A stretch of DNA of 64,000 nucleotides, taken from assembly GCF_007018905.1 (NCBI RefSeq), contig NZ_CP041402.1:3770001-3834000 (forward strand). The letters run 5' to 3'. This document shows, one piece after another, positions 1 to 8,468 of this stretch (position 1 is its first letter; every line of letters starts with the position of its first letter). Both the position numbers and the translations under genes were made by a program. The notes below the pieces were generated by a model. The model did not search any database. It saw nothing but the letters and a program-made list of their open reading frames with translations, and was not told where the DNA came from. The stretch comes from Tardiphaga sp. vice304. Lineage in GTDB: Bacteria > Pseudomonadota > Alphaproteobacteria > Rhizobiales > Xanthobacteraceae.

Positions 1-68
1 CCGTCGTCGTTGCGGGCTTCGCGGCGGGACGCCATGCGGGTCGCCAGTTCACGCGGCGTCTTCGACAT
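1..68 (-). CDS. N-terminus of an unidentified protein (cut by the left edge)
   Basis: An open frame runs leftward from an ATG at 66-68 to the window edge without a stop, giving 22 residues beginning MSKTPRELATRMASRREA. A good Shine-Dalgarno (GGGAG, six bases before the ATG) supports a real start. The visible part is basic and shows no signal peptide or membrane segment. It lies downstream of the rreB terminator on the same strand. I do not recognise the family. Confidence 0.45.
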   Translation of the reverse strand, partial: MSKTPRELATRMASRREARNDD

Positions 69-149
69 CGCTCACTCCCGCCCAAGCGAGGCCGCACTGT
101 GCCACAGGCGCGCGCCGGTTCAAGTCCGAGGACTTCAAAAAGCAGGGCC

Positions 150-186
150 ACAAAGAAAGGGCGCCCCGATCGCTCGGTGCGCCCTT
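150..186 (-). terminator. Rho-independent terminator of the rreB transcript
   Basis: A perfect 8-bp stem (AAGGGCGC at 157-164 against GCGCCCTT at 179-186) encloses a 14-base loop. Read on the minus strand it is followed by a T-rich stretch (TTCTTTG). Together with the promoter at 320-347 it defines a transcript of about 165 nt. A second short palindrome (211-220) lies inside the transcript just upstream. Confidence 0.7.
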
Positions 187-240
187 CCCTGTCTCGCTGA
201 ACCGGGCGCCAAGGCGCCTTGCAGGGATCAAAGCGTGATC

Positions 241-285
241 CTAGCCGGCGACCTCAGCGAGGTGACAGCGTTTGGAATAAGACAC
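241..285 (-). CDS. rreB: RreB, 14-residue peptide of a small ribosome-regulated mRNA
   Basis: A GTG-started frame of 14 codons (MSYSKRCHLAEVAG) ends at a TAG. It matches in detail the rreB gene described for Bradyrhizobiaceae: a 14-aa product, a GTG start, an mRNA of about 165 nt, and an exceptionally long Shine-Dalgarno. It has its own sigma70-like promoter (320-347) and terminator (157-186), so it is a stand-alone transcription unit. Published work reports weak translation, tight 30S association and transcript stability that depends on the start codon. The function of the peptide is not known. It is too short for normal gene callers. The sequence features are seen directly. The identification rests on recalled literature, not a database match. 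Confidence 0.85.
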   Translation of the reverse strand: MSYSKRCHLAEVAG

Positions 286-301
286 TGGACCACCTCCTTT
301 C
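285..301 (-). promoter_or_regulatory. rreB: Extended 17-nt Shine-Dalgarno of rreB
   Basis: On the minus strand these bases read GAAAGGAGGTGGTCCAG, with the last G being the first base of the GTG start. The usual alphaproteobacterial 16S 3' end (GGATCACCTCCTTTCT) can pair along the whole stretch with a single G-U wobble. Such length is far beyond a normal SD core. It is the hallmark used in the literature to define rreB-like genes. Confidence 0.8.
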
Positions 302-319
302 GTTGTTGATGACCATCCT

Positions 320-347
320 AGTATAGGAAGGATTCGCCAGCTGTTAA
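320..347 (-). promoter_or_regulatory. Sigma70-type promoter of rreB
   Basis: On the minus strand a -35 box TTAACA (342-347) and a -10 box TATACT (320-325) are separated by 16 bp, a near-consensus arrangement for an alphaproteobacterium. The predicted start is near 313, which gives an RNA of about 163 nt to the T-rich end of the terminator. Confidence 0.7.
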
Positions 348-535
348 GGGGCGGCAGCCGCCGGAGCCATGCAATCGCGCGCGGGGCGCCCGAGCCAGCC
401 GCGGTTGTGATGCTCGCGCGCGCTGGGCATGATTGACCTCCCGGCCCTGAATTGGACGCCGCAAGCAGCAAGATCCTTCGAAGGGTAGCGGCGGCGCAAC
501 GGGTTCCACGTCCTCACTCCAGGTTCGCTCGCCAC

Positions 536-1732
536 ATGCCCGCCCCTTTCGACGTCCCGCCAGTCCGGATGACGTCCCGCGCCGCGATCGTCCTGCAGAT
601 CTCCTCGCTCAGCGCCATTGCGGCTTCGGCCGGCGCACCGACGCCGCTGTATCGGATCTATGCCGAACATTGGGGCTTGTCGCCGGTGATGGTGACGACA
701 GTGTTCTCCGTCTATGCCATCAGCCTCCTGATCGCGCTGCTCACGGTCGGCGGGCTGTCGGACCATGTCGGGCGCCGGCCGATGATGTTCGCCTCGCTGA
801 TCGTCTGCGCGCTGTCGATGGCGGTGTTTGCAGCGGCCGATTCCGTGGCGGCGCTGCTGGCGGCGCGCATCATCCAGGGGTTTGGCGTCGGCATCGCGTT
901 CGGCTCGATTGGAGCTGCGATCATCGATTCCAACCGCAGCCATGGCTCCCTGCTAAACAGCGTCACGCCGGTGACAAGTACCGGAGCCGGCGCGCTGATC
1001 TCGGGCCTGCTGGTGACCTACGCGCCGATGCCGACGCAACTCGGCTACCTGATCCTGCTGGCCGTGATGCTGCTGCAGGCCGCGCTGGTGGGGTGGATGC
1101 CGGAAACCGCCGTCCAGCGCCCCGGCGCCTGGGCCTCGCTGCGGCCGACCGTCATGGTGCCCCCGCAAGCGCGCGCGGCGCTGCTGCTGGTGTCGCCCGG
1201 CAACATCGCACTATGGGCGCTGTGCGGATTCTACATGTCGCTGATGCCGTCGCTGCTGCGCAGCGTGAGCGGATCATCGTCGCTGCTGCTGGGCGGCGTC
1301 GCCGTCGCCGTGCTCACCTTCAGCGGTGCCGGAGCGATGCTGGCAGCGCGGCCATGGCCGGGCACCACGATCCTGATCCGCAGCATGTCCGCGCTGATCC
1401 TCGGCGTGGCGATCACGCTGGGCGGCGTTCACGCCCAGTCGGTCGGCCTGCTGATCGGAGGAACGGTCATCGCCGGTCTCGGATTCGGCGCCGGCTTCTT
1501 CGGCGGCATTCGCACCGTGGTCCCGTTGGCGCTGCCGCATCAGCGCGCCGGCCTGCTCTCGGTGATCTTCGTGATCTGCTACCTCGCCTTCAGCCTGCCG
1601 ACCATCGCCGCCGGGCTGGCCGTGCCGGTGCTAGGCATGACCCTGACGCTGGAAATTTATGGCACTGCCGTCATCGTGCTGGCGGCTATATCGCTGATCG
1701 GCGTACTGTCCGAGATCCGCCGCGCCGCCTGA
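536..1732 (+). CDS. MFS transporter (drug/metabolite exporter type)
   Basis: A 398-residue inner-membrane protein with about 12 hydrophobic segments. The major facilitator loop 2-3 signature is visible as GGLSDHVGRRPMM, followed by a long helix with a motif-C-like GFGVGIAFGSIGAAI. These features suit a proton-driven exporter. The substrate cannot be told from sequence. The frame is open from 452, but the upstream residues are not MFS-like. The ATG at 536 (MPAPFDVPP) or the one at 569 (MTSRAAIV) is the likely start, and neither has a strong SD. It stands alone, convergent with the gene that ends at 1736. Confidence 0.85.
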   Translation: MPAPFDVPPVRMTSRAAIVLQISSLSAIAASAGAPTPLYRIYAEHWGLSPVMVTTVFSVYAISLLIALLTVGGLSDHVGRRPMMFASLIVCALSMAVFAAADSVAALLAARIIQGFGVGIAFGSIGAAIIDSNRSHGSLLNSVTPVTSTGAGALISGLLVTYAPMPTQLGYLILLAVMLLQAALVGWMPETAVQRPGAWASLRPTVMVPPQARAALLLVSPGNIALWALCGFYMSLMPSLLRSVSGSSSLLLGGVAVAVLTFSGAGAMLAARPWPGTTILIRSMSALILGVAITLGGVHAQSVGLLIGGTVIAGLGFGAGFFGGIRTVVPLALPHQRAGLLSVIFVICYLAFSLPTIAAGLAVPVLGMTLTLEIYGTAVIVLAAISLIGVLSEIRRAA

Positions 1733-1735
1733 GGT

Positions 1736-2095
1736 TCAGGTCATGCTGCCCGGAAGGAAGCAGCGGATTGTGGTTCCGGCCGTACCGACCAGCGGCCATA
1801 CCATGGTACGGCCCACCCGGTTCGGACCGGTCAGCACGGCCTCGTCGGGTACGTCGAACGAGACGCCATCAAGCCGCACCCGGTAATGCCCGCCGCTAGA
1901 CTTCCAGTCGACATCGCTGACCGCACTGCCGTCGGCATCCGAACAGCACGGCCCCTTGCCGCTGAGCAGGCTGTCGAACCAGGATTTCAGTTCCGGGCTG
2001 GTGCCGGCATATTGCCCGAGATCGCGCGCCGCGAGCGAGTACAGCGTCAGCGAGAGCAGCGCCACTGCCAGGGCCGATGCTCCGGCAGACGCCAT
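1736..2095 (-). CDS. Small exported protein of unknown function
   Basis: A 119-residue protein with an N-terminal hydrophobic stretch (ASALAVALLSLTLYSLAA), consistent with a signal peptide or anchor. A central SGKGPCCSDADG motif has two adjacent cysteines. A short beta-rich C-terminal part follows (HYRVRLDGVSFDVPDEAVL). I have seen similar short secreted proteins in Bradyrhizobium-type genomes but cannot attach a function. It ends three bases from the end of the convergent MFS gene. Confidence 0.65.
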   Translation of the reverse strand: MASAGASALAVALLSLTLYSLAARDLGQYAGTSPELKSWFDSLLSGKGPCCSDADGSAVSDVDWKSSGGHYRVRLDGVSFDVPDEAVLTGPNRVGRTMVWPLVGTAGTTIRCFLPGSMT

Positions 2096-2594
2096 CGGCG
2101 GCGGCGGTCCTTTTGCTCATGCGTGGTACGCAAACACGGCGCGTCGGCGCCGGAAGACATCCCGTCGCTCATGTGCTCGCTCCAGCTTCCCGGCCAGCGC
2201 AGTCTGTTTTTTAGGCATGTCCCGGGCCAAGGCCCGTAATGTTTCGTATCGCTCACGCAAAGGTGCACACGATAACCGAAAACGCGCTGCTTACTGTCAC
2301 AGGCGGCAGCCTCGCCTGAAATGAAGGTAAGCGATTCGACGGCGGCGGCATCGTAGCAACTCTTTCGCGCTGCAGCGATTGCGCGGGCGATAACTTTCCG
2401 CCGGCATTGCTATAATTGGCGGGGTCGTACTAATACGGTGTTAGCCAAGCCCATGCGACAAACCTCCAACGCAGGGCGCGATGTCATACTGCGGATAGTA
2501 AGGGCGTGCTGCATTTCAGCACATCGCGTTGACGTTGATAGTTGGTATTTGCATAATGCACTGTGGCCAGGGGACGGGTCACCACCGGTATATT
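2096..2594. other. Gap without a supported gene
   Basis: About 500 bp without a convincing gene. It contains a short perfect inverted repeat (CGGGCC at 2223-2228, GGCCCG at 2231-2236) and a TATAAT at 2411-2416 on the plus strand. The TATAAT could be the -10 of the GrlR-like gene, but no good -35 lies at the right distance. The open frame at 2438-3046 is out of frame with the GrlR homology and is not supported. Confidence 0.5.
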
Positions 2595-2951
2595 ATGAAA
2601 AACGCACTTTATTCGATTCACGTCGATCTTTTGGACGGACGGTCTGGCAAGGGAAGCGGCGTTGTCGTGTTTCGCGACGGCCAGATCCTGGGCGGCGACG
2701 CCTATCTGTTCTATGTCGGCAGCTATGTCAGCAATGCCGAAACCAACACCTTCAAGGGCGAAGTGACGGTGAGGCAGCACACGCCGAGCCCCCTGCAGAG
2801 TCCGCTGTTCGGTGGCCAGAACCAGCCGGTCGGCATCGGCGTCTCCGGCACGTTCACGGATACCTCGGCCACGATGAACGGCACGGCGCTGGTCGGCAAG
2901 GCCAGCCAGATTTTTCGCGCCACGCTCAGAAAGCTGGCGGATACCGAATAG
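2595..2951 (+). CDS. GrlR-family regulatory protein (orphan)
   Basis: A 118-residue beta-rich protein starting MKNALYSIHVDLLDGRSGKG. The hydrophilic GSGVVVFRDGQILGGDAYLFYVG segment and the overall length fit the GrlR family. That family is named for the enteropathogen regulator that binds and inhibits the GrlA activator of a type III secretion locus. Here no GrlA or type III genes are nearby, so the partner is unknown. The frame opens earlier (2529), but homology begins at this ATG. The SD is weak. Confidence 0.7.
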   Translation: MKNALYSIHVDLLDGRSGKGSGVVVFRDGQILGGDAYLFYVGSYVSNAETNTFKGEVTVRQHTPSPLQSPLFGGQNQPVGIGVSGTFTDTSATMNGTALVGKASQIFRATLRKLADTE

Positions 2952-2960
2952 CTATTCTCC

Positions 2961-3045
2961 TGTCGTCCCGGACAAGCGAGCTTGCGAGCGCCGATCCGGG
3001 ACCTCCCATAAACCCCGCAACGCCCGCCCCGATCGCCCGATCTTA
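2961..3045. repeat. REP-like palindromic intergenic element
   Basis: An 8-bp perfect stem (GTCCCGGA at 2965-2972 and TCCGGGAC at 2995-3002) sits directly after the GrlR-like gene, within text of a type common between genes in Bradyrhizobium-group genomes. It could also act as a transcription end for the plus-strand gene. Copy number cannot be assessed within the window. Confidence 0.5.
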
Positions 3046-3288
3046 ATCGAGGCACCGAGACTTACGACCCATACCCGCCGGAGAATTGTGCCTAGCTGTA
3101 GCTGACGGCATCCTGCTATCAGAACGGACAGAGGTTATGGATCCCTTGGGTTCTCAAACGAAGTGCAACACCAGATTAAGGTGTTGCGATGGAACGACGA
3201 TATGCCCAGCGTTCGCGGGGACGACGTGGACAGGGCGGGGCCAGACTATCAGCGGCGAGCCCGCAGAAACACAGAGCACGCGCGCGCC

Positions 3289-5970
3289 CTACTCCGCCGC
3301 CAATTCCAGCGGCGCGGTGCGCGGCAGGATGATCTGTACCCGCGTGCCCTTGCCGGGTTCGGAGTGCAGATGCAATCGGCCGCCGAGCCGGTTGGTGACG
3401 ATGCTGTAGACGATGTGCAGGCCAAGCCCGGTGCCACCCTGGTCACGGCGCGTGGTGAAGAACGGATCGAAGGCACGGCGGCGGATCTCTGCGCTCATGC
3501 CGATACCGTTGTCCGAAAACAGCACCTCGACATGGTCGGCACCGCTATCGCGCACCTTGATCTCGACCGCGCCGCCACTGCCATTGGGAAACGCATGGGC
3601 TACCGTGTTGAGAAACAGGTTGGTCAGCACCTGGCCGTACGGGCCGGGATAGGAATTCATCATCAGGTTCGGCTGGCAATCCACCGACAGCGCCAGGTTC
3701 TGCTTGCGCAGTCCGGGCTTCAGACTCATCACCACCTGTTCGGTCAGGTCGGCGAGGTCGAACATCCGCATATCGGAATAGTTGCGGTCGGCGGCGACCT
3801 GCTTGAAGGACTGGATCAGCTCGGCTGCGCGATTGAGGTTCGCGACCAATTGCTGCGCCGCGTCCCGATTAGATTCGATGAAGTCGGTGAGGCTGGAACG
3901 GCGCAGCTCGCCGCGCGCGACCTCCTCGCCGAACAGCGCAATCTTGCGCTCCAGTGACGACGCCACCGTCAGGCTGATGCCGACGGGGTTGTTGACCTCA
4001 TGCGCCACGCCGGCGACCAGCCGCCCGAGCGCCGCCAGCTTTTCCGCTTCGATCAGCGAGTTCTGGGTCTCGCGCAGATTACGCAAGGCGGCTTCGGCGG
4101 CGTCCTTGGCCTTGCGCATCTCCGCCTCGCTGCGCTTGCGCTCGCCGATGTCGAGCGCCACCGTGACGATGTTCTCCAGTCTGCCATCGGCGCTCAGCAT
4201 TGGCTGCTTGTTGACCAGCCATTGCCGCATTGCGCCGGACGCATCCTGGTATTCCTCTTCATAGAAACCGAGCCCCTGGCGGGTCGCCAGCACCTGCTTG
4301 TCCGGTTCGCTGGTCTTGCCGGCATCGTATTTCGACATCAGCTCGGCCGTGGTGCGGCCGATCGCTTCGCCGGGCTCGATGCCGAAGATTCCGGCCATGT
4401 AGCGGTTCATCAGCACGTAGCGCAGATCCGGGTTCTTGACGTTGATCACGGCGGGCACGGTATCGATGACCTGCTGCAGCAGCCGGCGGCCTTCCCGGAT
4501 CGCCGCCTCGGCGCGCTTCTGGTTGGTGATGTCGCGAACCGTGCCCTCGTAGCGCACCACCTCGCCGTTCTCGTCGCGCACCGCGGTGGCGCTGTCGGAC
4601 AGCCACAGGATGGTATAGTGGCGCTGCCGGACCTGGTACTCGAATTCGCGCACCATGCCGTCACGCTGCATCCGCATCATGTATTCGGCGCGCGCCGAGG
4701 GGTCGACATAAATGGTGCGGCTGATGTCGAGCGTGGCGCGGATCAGCTCTCCCGGCGATTCGTAGCCCATCATCCGCGCCAGCGCCGGATTGGCGTTGAG
4801 CAATGCGCCGGCCGGCGTCGTCACATAGATGCCATCCACCGAGCCCTCGAACAGCTTGCGGTAGCTTTCTTCGGCAAGCCGTTGCACGGCCAGCGCGTGC
4901 ACGGCGGCCTCGCGCGCGGCATCGGCCTCGACCAGCGTGTGGCGGAACACTTCCGCGGCCCGCGCGATGTCTCCGATCTCGTTGTCGAGGTCGGTGGCGG
5001 GAATGGCGGTGTTGGGCACCCCGCCGGCCAGCGCCCGGATCGATCTGGCAATGGCTTTTAGCGGCCTGACGATACGCCGCACCACAAACAGGGCCGCCAG
5101 CAGCCCGATCAGCACGCCGGCCGAGCCCAGCGCGATGCTTTGCCATTTGGCCTCGTTGAGCGTCCCGGCGAAATCGCGCGACAGCACCCGTCCGCGCCGG
5201 GCGCTGAGCTCGCGCAGAAATTCGGTGACGCGGCTGATCAGCCGTCCCTCGGTGCCCAGCACGTCGCGGTCGAGGTCGGCGATCCGGCTTTCGGTGGCGG
5301 CGATGGCGATGATGCCGTCGGCATAGGCGTCCGCCGCGGCGTGCAGCGCGTCGTCGTCGATCGGCAGGTCGCGCATCCGCTGCGCCGCCCGTTCGGCGCC
5401 GTCGGGATCGCGCGCCAGCAGCGCGGCATTGACCTCGTTCTGCGCCCGGAACAGGCTGCGGGCGGTGCCGCGGTTCGGCGTCTGTTCGATGGCCGCCTCG
5501 AATTTTTCACGCAGCGGCGGCAACGCCGCGACCAGGGTGGCGCGCTGCGCGATCAGCGCCGAGACGCGCTCGATGCCCTCGCGGTAGCTGTCCAGCCGGG
5601 CCGCCACGCCATCGATCATCTCACGCTGCTCGGGCGCCAGATCGATCCGGGTGTTCTTGAGCAACTCGCCCAACGTCACCGCGGCCTGCGTCACCTTTTC
5701 CGGCTGAACGTCGGAATCGGTGACGACATCGCGCGCCGCCAGCCGCAGCCCGTTCATGCGGCGGTCGATTTCCTCGGCGAGATCGCCGACGCGCTGCAGC
5801 CGCTGCAGTTCGGCGAAGGTGTTGCCGATGTCACGGATCGCGACCACGCTGTTGATGCCGGTCACCAGGATTACCGCCAGCACCAGCAGGAATCCGCCAA
5901 AGGTCAGTTGTCCGATCGACAGCGAGGACGATCGGACCCGCTGCATGAACGGCATCACTTCATTGGCCAT
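3289..5970 (-). CDS. Membrane-bound PAS-domain sensor histidine kinase
   Basis: An 893-residue sensor. Transmembrane helix 1 is near residues 20-44, then a helical periplasmic region rich in Arg/Glu, helix 2 near 277-300, and HAMP (about 300-350). Two PAS domains follow (about 368-480 and 495-610), each with its C-terminal motif, then a coiled coil. The dimerisation/phosphoacceptor helix contains VAGVAHEVNNPVG with His657. The ATPase has an N-box (NLFLNTVAHAF), DNGIGM and GTGLGLHIV. There is no attached receiver. The response regulator is not adjacent, so the kinase is an orphan here. The signal is unknown. The start could also be the ATG at 5955. Confidence 0.92.
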   Translation of the reverse strand: MANEVMPFMQRVRSSSLSIGQLTFGGFLLVLAVILVTGINSVVAIRDIGNTFAELQRLQRVGDLAEEIDRRMNGLRLAARDVVTDSDVQPEKVTQAAVTLGELLKNTRIDLAPEQREMIDGVAARLDSYREGIERVSALIAQRATLVAALPPLREKFEAAIEQTPNRGTARSLFRAQNEVNAALLARDPDGAERAAQRMRDLPIDDDALHAAADAYADGIIAIAATESRIADLDRDVLGTEGRLISRVTEFLRELSARRGRVLSRDFAGTLNEAKWQSIALGSAGVLIGLLAALFVVRRIVRPLKAIARSIRALAGGVPNTAIPATDLDNEIGDIARAAEVFRHTLVEADAAREAAVHALAVQRLAEESYRKLFEGSVDGIYVTTPAGALLNANPALARMMGYESPGELIRATLDISRTIYVDPSARAEYMMRMQRDGMVREFEYQVRQRHYTILWLSDSATAVRDENGEVVRYEGTVRDITNQKRAEAAIREGRRLLQQVIDTVPAVINVKNPDLRYVLMNRYMAGIFGIEPGEAIGRTTAELMSKYDAGKTSEPDKQVLATRQGLGFYEEEYQDASGAMRQWLVNKQPMLSADGRLENIVTVALDIGERKRSEAEMRKAKDAAEAALRNLRETQNSLIEAEKLAALGRLVAGVAHEVNNPVGISLTVASSLERKIALFGEEVARGELRRSSLTDFIESNRDAAQQLVANLNRAAELIQSFKQVAADRNYSDMRMFDLADLTEQVVMSLKPGLRKQNLALSVDCQPNLMMNSYPGPYGQVLTNLFLNTVAHAFPNGSGGAVEIKVRDSGADHVEVLFSDNGIGMSAEIRRRAFDPFFTTRRDQGGTGLGLHIVYSIVTNRLGGRLHLHSEPGKGTRVQIILPRTAPLELAAE

Positions 5971-6077
5971 CGGTTCGGACGGGCTCCAGACCGCCGCAAT
6001 ATACTATGACTTCGCCGCAGGGGGAAACTGGCTGGACGACCCGCAAGCAAGCCGCCCAGCCTATGGTTATTTCGGGC

Positions 6078-8255
6078 TCACTCGGGCCGGATCGCGTCGG
6101 CGGTGCCCTGGATGAAGGCCTGGATCTTCACCACATCCGCTTCCGTCAGCTTGCCGGTGAAGTCCGGCATGCCCTTGTCCATGAAGGGGCCCTTGAACAC
6201 AAAGTTCTTCAGGTTGGCGATGGTCTCGGTTGCGACATAGCCAAGATTGCGGACGTTACCGCCCTTGTCGACCCCAGGCACGCCATGGCAGGTCGCGCAA
6301 CTGCTGACGTAGATTGCGGTTCCCTCCGGAACGTCCTTCGGATCGTATTTGACGCCGCTCAGCAGGTTGGAGGTCTGATATTGGGTGAAGGCCGGCAACG
6401 GCGCCTTGCCCCCGATGGCGAAGGTATACACCGTGCCCGGCCCTTCCCGCTCGGTGGCGCGCTGGGTGATGCCGAACACGCCACCCCACCCGACCGCGAC
6501 CGAGACATACTGCACCCCATCAACAATATAGGTCGCCGGCGCCGCCACGACGCCAGTGCCCACCGGGGTCTCCCAAAGCTTCTCGCCGGTGGAAGCGTTG
6601 TAGGCCACGAAGCGACCATCCGCGGAGCCCTGGAACACCAGATTGCCCGCGGTCGTCAGCGTGCCCCCGTTCCACGGCGCGATATGCTCGACACGCCAGG
6701 CCTCCTTCTGCTTAACTGGATCCCAGGCCAGCAACCGGCCGAATGGCAGGTTCTTCGGCGGCTCGGCATTGAGCGCGAAGCCGACGTTCCAGCCGGTGGT
6801 GCCGCCGAATTTCATCGGCGCCGGCGCGTTCTGCACGAAGTTCTTCTCGCCGGTTAGATTGAGCGGCACACCCTGTGCCGGCAGGTAGACGAGGCCGGTC
6901 TGCGGATTGAACGACATCGGGTGCCAATTATGGGCGCCGAACGGGCCGGGAATACTGTCGAACGACTTGTCGGGCGTGCGCGCCTCCGGATTTTCGATCG
7001 GCCGCCCGTCGGCCCCGTAACCCGACGCCCAGTTCACATCGACGAAGTTCTTCGCCGAGATAAACTTGCCATTGGTGCGGTCGATAACGAAGAAGAAGCC
7101 GTTCTTCGGCGCGTGCAGCACGACTTTTCGTGCCGCGCCGTCGATCGTCAGGTCGGCGAGGATCATCGGCTGGGTCGAGGTATAGTCCCAATTATCGCCC
7201 GGCGTTTCCTGATAGTGCCAGACATATTTTCCGGTGTCGGCGTTCAGCGCGACGATGGAGCCGAGATACAGGTTGTCGCCGCCCGCGGGGCTGCGCAGAT
7301 TGCGATTCCAAGGCGAGCCGTTGCCGGTGCCGATATAGACCATGTTGAGTTCGGGATCGAAAGTGATGCTGTCCCAGGCCGAACCGCCGCCGCCATTGAT
7401 CCAGTATTTTCCGGCAGGGTCCCAGGTCTTGGCAGCCGCCGCCATCGACTCGTCCTCAAACGGCTTCGAGGGATCGCCAGGCACCACGAACCAGCGCCAT
7501 GCCTGGTCGCCGGTCTCGGAATCATAGGCCGTGACGTAGCCGCGCACGCCGTATTCGGCGCCGGCATTTCCGATCACAACGCGGCCGTTGAACACCCGCG
7601 GCGCGCCGGTGATGGTGTAGGACATCTTGCTGTCGATGATGGTGTCCTTCTCCCAGACCTTCCGGCCGCTTGCCGCATCCAGCGCTATCAGGCGGCCATC
7701 ATAGGCACCGACGAACACCTTGCCCTTGTAGAGCGCGACGCCGCGATTGACGACGTCGCAGCAACCGCGATAGCCCTTTTCGCGGCTGACCTGCGGATCG
7801 AAACTCCAGATCCGCTTGCCGGAACGCACGTCCACGGCGTGGACGATGCTCCACGGCGCGGTGACATACATGATCCCGTCCACCACCAGCGGCGTCGCTT
7901 CCACACCGCGGATCGATTCCAGATTGTAGGTCCACATCAGCCCGATGTTCTTCACATTATCGGCCGTGATATGGTTGAGCTTGCTGAAGCGCGTTTCCGC
8001 GTAGTCGAGGCCGTAGCTCGGCCAGTCTTTGGAATTAGCGCCATTGGCGATAATTGCGGCGCTATCGATCGCCCCGGTGACCGCAGTAATGTGTTCCGGC
8101 GACCCCTTGGTCTGCGCCTGCGCGATGCTGCCGAATGACAGAACGACGAGCACGGCCGCGGCGGCAAGAAAGGTTTTCGAAAAGGAAGTCCCGGAGAAAA
8201 AGGTGTCGATGATTTTTTGGCGCGCAAACGCGCGCTGACCGGCAAGTCGCTGCAT
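6078..8255 (-). CDS. Quinohemoprotein alcohol dehydrogenase (PQQ plus cytochrome c)
   Basis: A 725-residue periplasmic enzyme that oxidises alcohols using PQQ and passes electrons to its own heme. After a signal peptide (cleavage near AQAQ, about residue 48) comes an eight-bladed propeller with the hallmark vicinal disulfide cysteines (C165-C166 in YRGCCDVV) and the catalytic aspartate in GDNWDYTS (D357). The C-terminal cytochrome c domain has CATCH (C653, C656, H657) and a probable Met696 heme ligand. The position two after D357 is Thr rather than the Asp of lanthanide-dependent enzymes, so calcium use is predicted. SD GGGAG lies six bases before the ATG. Length fits type II quinohemoprotein dehydrogenases. 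It is divergent from the acyl-CoA ligase. Confidence 0.93.
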   Translation of the reverse strand: MQRLAGQRAFARQKIIDTFFSGTSFSKTFLAAAAVLVVLSFGSIAQAQTKGSPEHITAVTGAIDSAAIIANGANSKDWPSYGLDYAETRFSKLNHITADNVKNIGLMWTYNLESIRGVEATPLVVDGIMYVTAPWSIVHAVDVRSGKRIWSFDPQVSREKGYRGCCDVVNRGVALYKGKVFVGAYDGRLIALDAASGRKVWEKDTIIDSKMSYTITGAPRVFNGRVVIGNAGAEYGVRGYVTAYDSETGDQAWRWFVVPGDPSKPFEDESMAAAAKTWDPAGKYWINGGGGSAWDSITFDPELNMVYIGTGNGSPWNRNLRSPAGGDNLYLGSIVALNADTGKYVWHYQETPGDNWDYTSTQPMILADLTIDGAARKVVLHAPKNGFFFVIDRTNGKFISAKNFVDVNWASGYGADGRPIENPEARTPDKSFDSIPGPFGAHNWHPMSFNPQTGLVYLPAQGVPLNLTGEKNFVQNAPAPMKFGGTTGWNVGFALNAEPPKNLPFGRLLAWDPVKQKEAWRVEHIAPWNGGTLTTAGNLVFQGSADGRFVAYNASTGEKLWETPVGTGVVAAPATYIVDGVQYVSVAVGWGGVFGITQRATEREGPGTVYTFAIGGKAPLPAFTQYQTSNLLSGVKYDPKDVPEGTAIYVSSCATCHGVPGVDKGGNVRNLGYVATETIANLKNFVFKGPFMDKGMPDFTGKLTEADVVKIQAFIQGTADAIRPE

Positions 8256-8468
8256 GCTTCACTCCCAATGGCCTCTGGCGGGCCTGTGCGAATGCTACGC
8301 ACGGCGCGCGCGGCGTCAACAGTTCAGCACAATTCTCGTGGCGTGACCTGTGGTGCGACGCAGCGTTACGGCGCCCGCTGGCCGCTTGCGGCATCCCCGA
8401 CCGCGGCTATGATCGCCGCCGGCCAGAGATGCAACCAGCATCCGCAGCGCCGTGATAGGGAGAATTCC

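Noticed and set aside
254..316. A 20-codon ATG frame (MVINNERRWSSVL...) overlapping rreB on the minus strand
   Set aside because: The predicted transcript starts at about 313, so the ATG at 314-316 is at or before the 5' end and has no SD. The GTG frame with the extended SD is the supported one.
670..1899. A 409-aa plus-strand frame over the MFS gene
   Set aside because: It is an Arg/Gly/Pro/His-rich out-of-phase shadow of the transporter gene. The other frame has membrane segments and the MFS motif.
2438..3046. A 202-aa plus-strand frame overlapping the GrlR-like gene
   Set aside because: Out of phase with the GrlR homology, and its C-terminal part runs into the REP-like repeat.
3165..3187. 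An 8-bp hairpin (GCAACACC/GGTGTTGC) as a terminator for the histidine kinase gene
   Set aside because: It lies about 100 bp past the stop and has no T run on the minus strand. It more likely belongs to another REP-like fragment.
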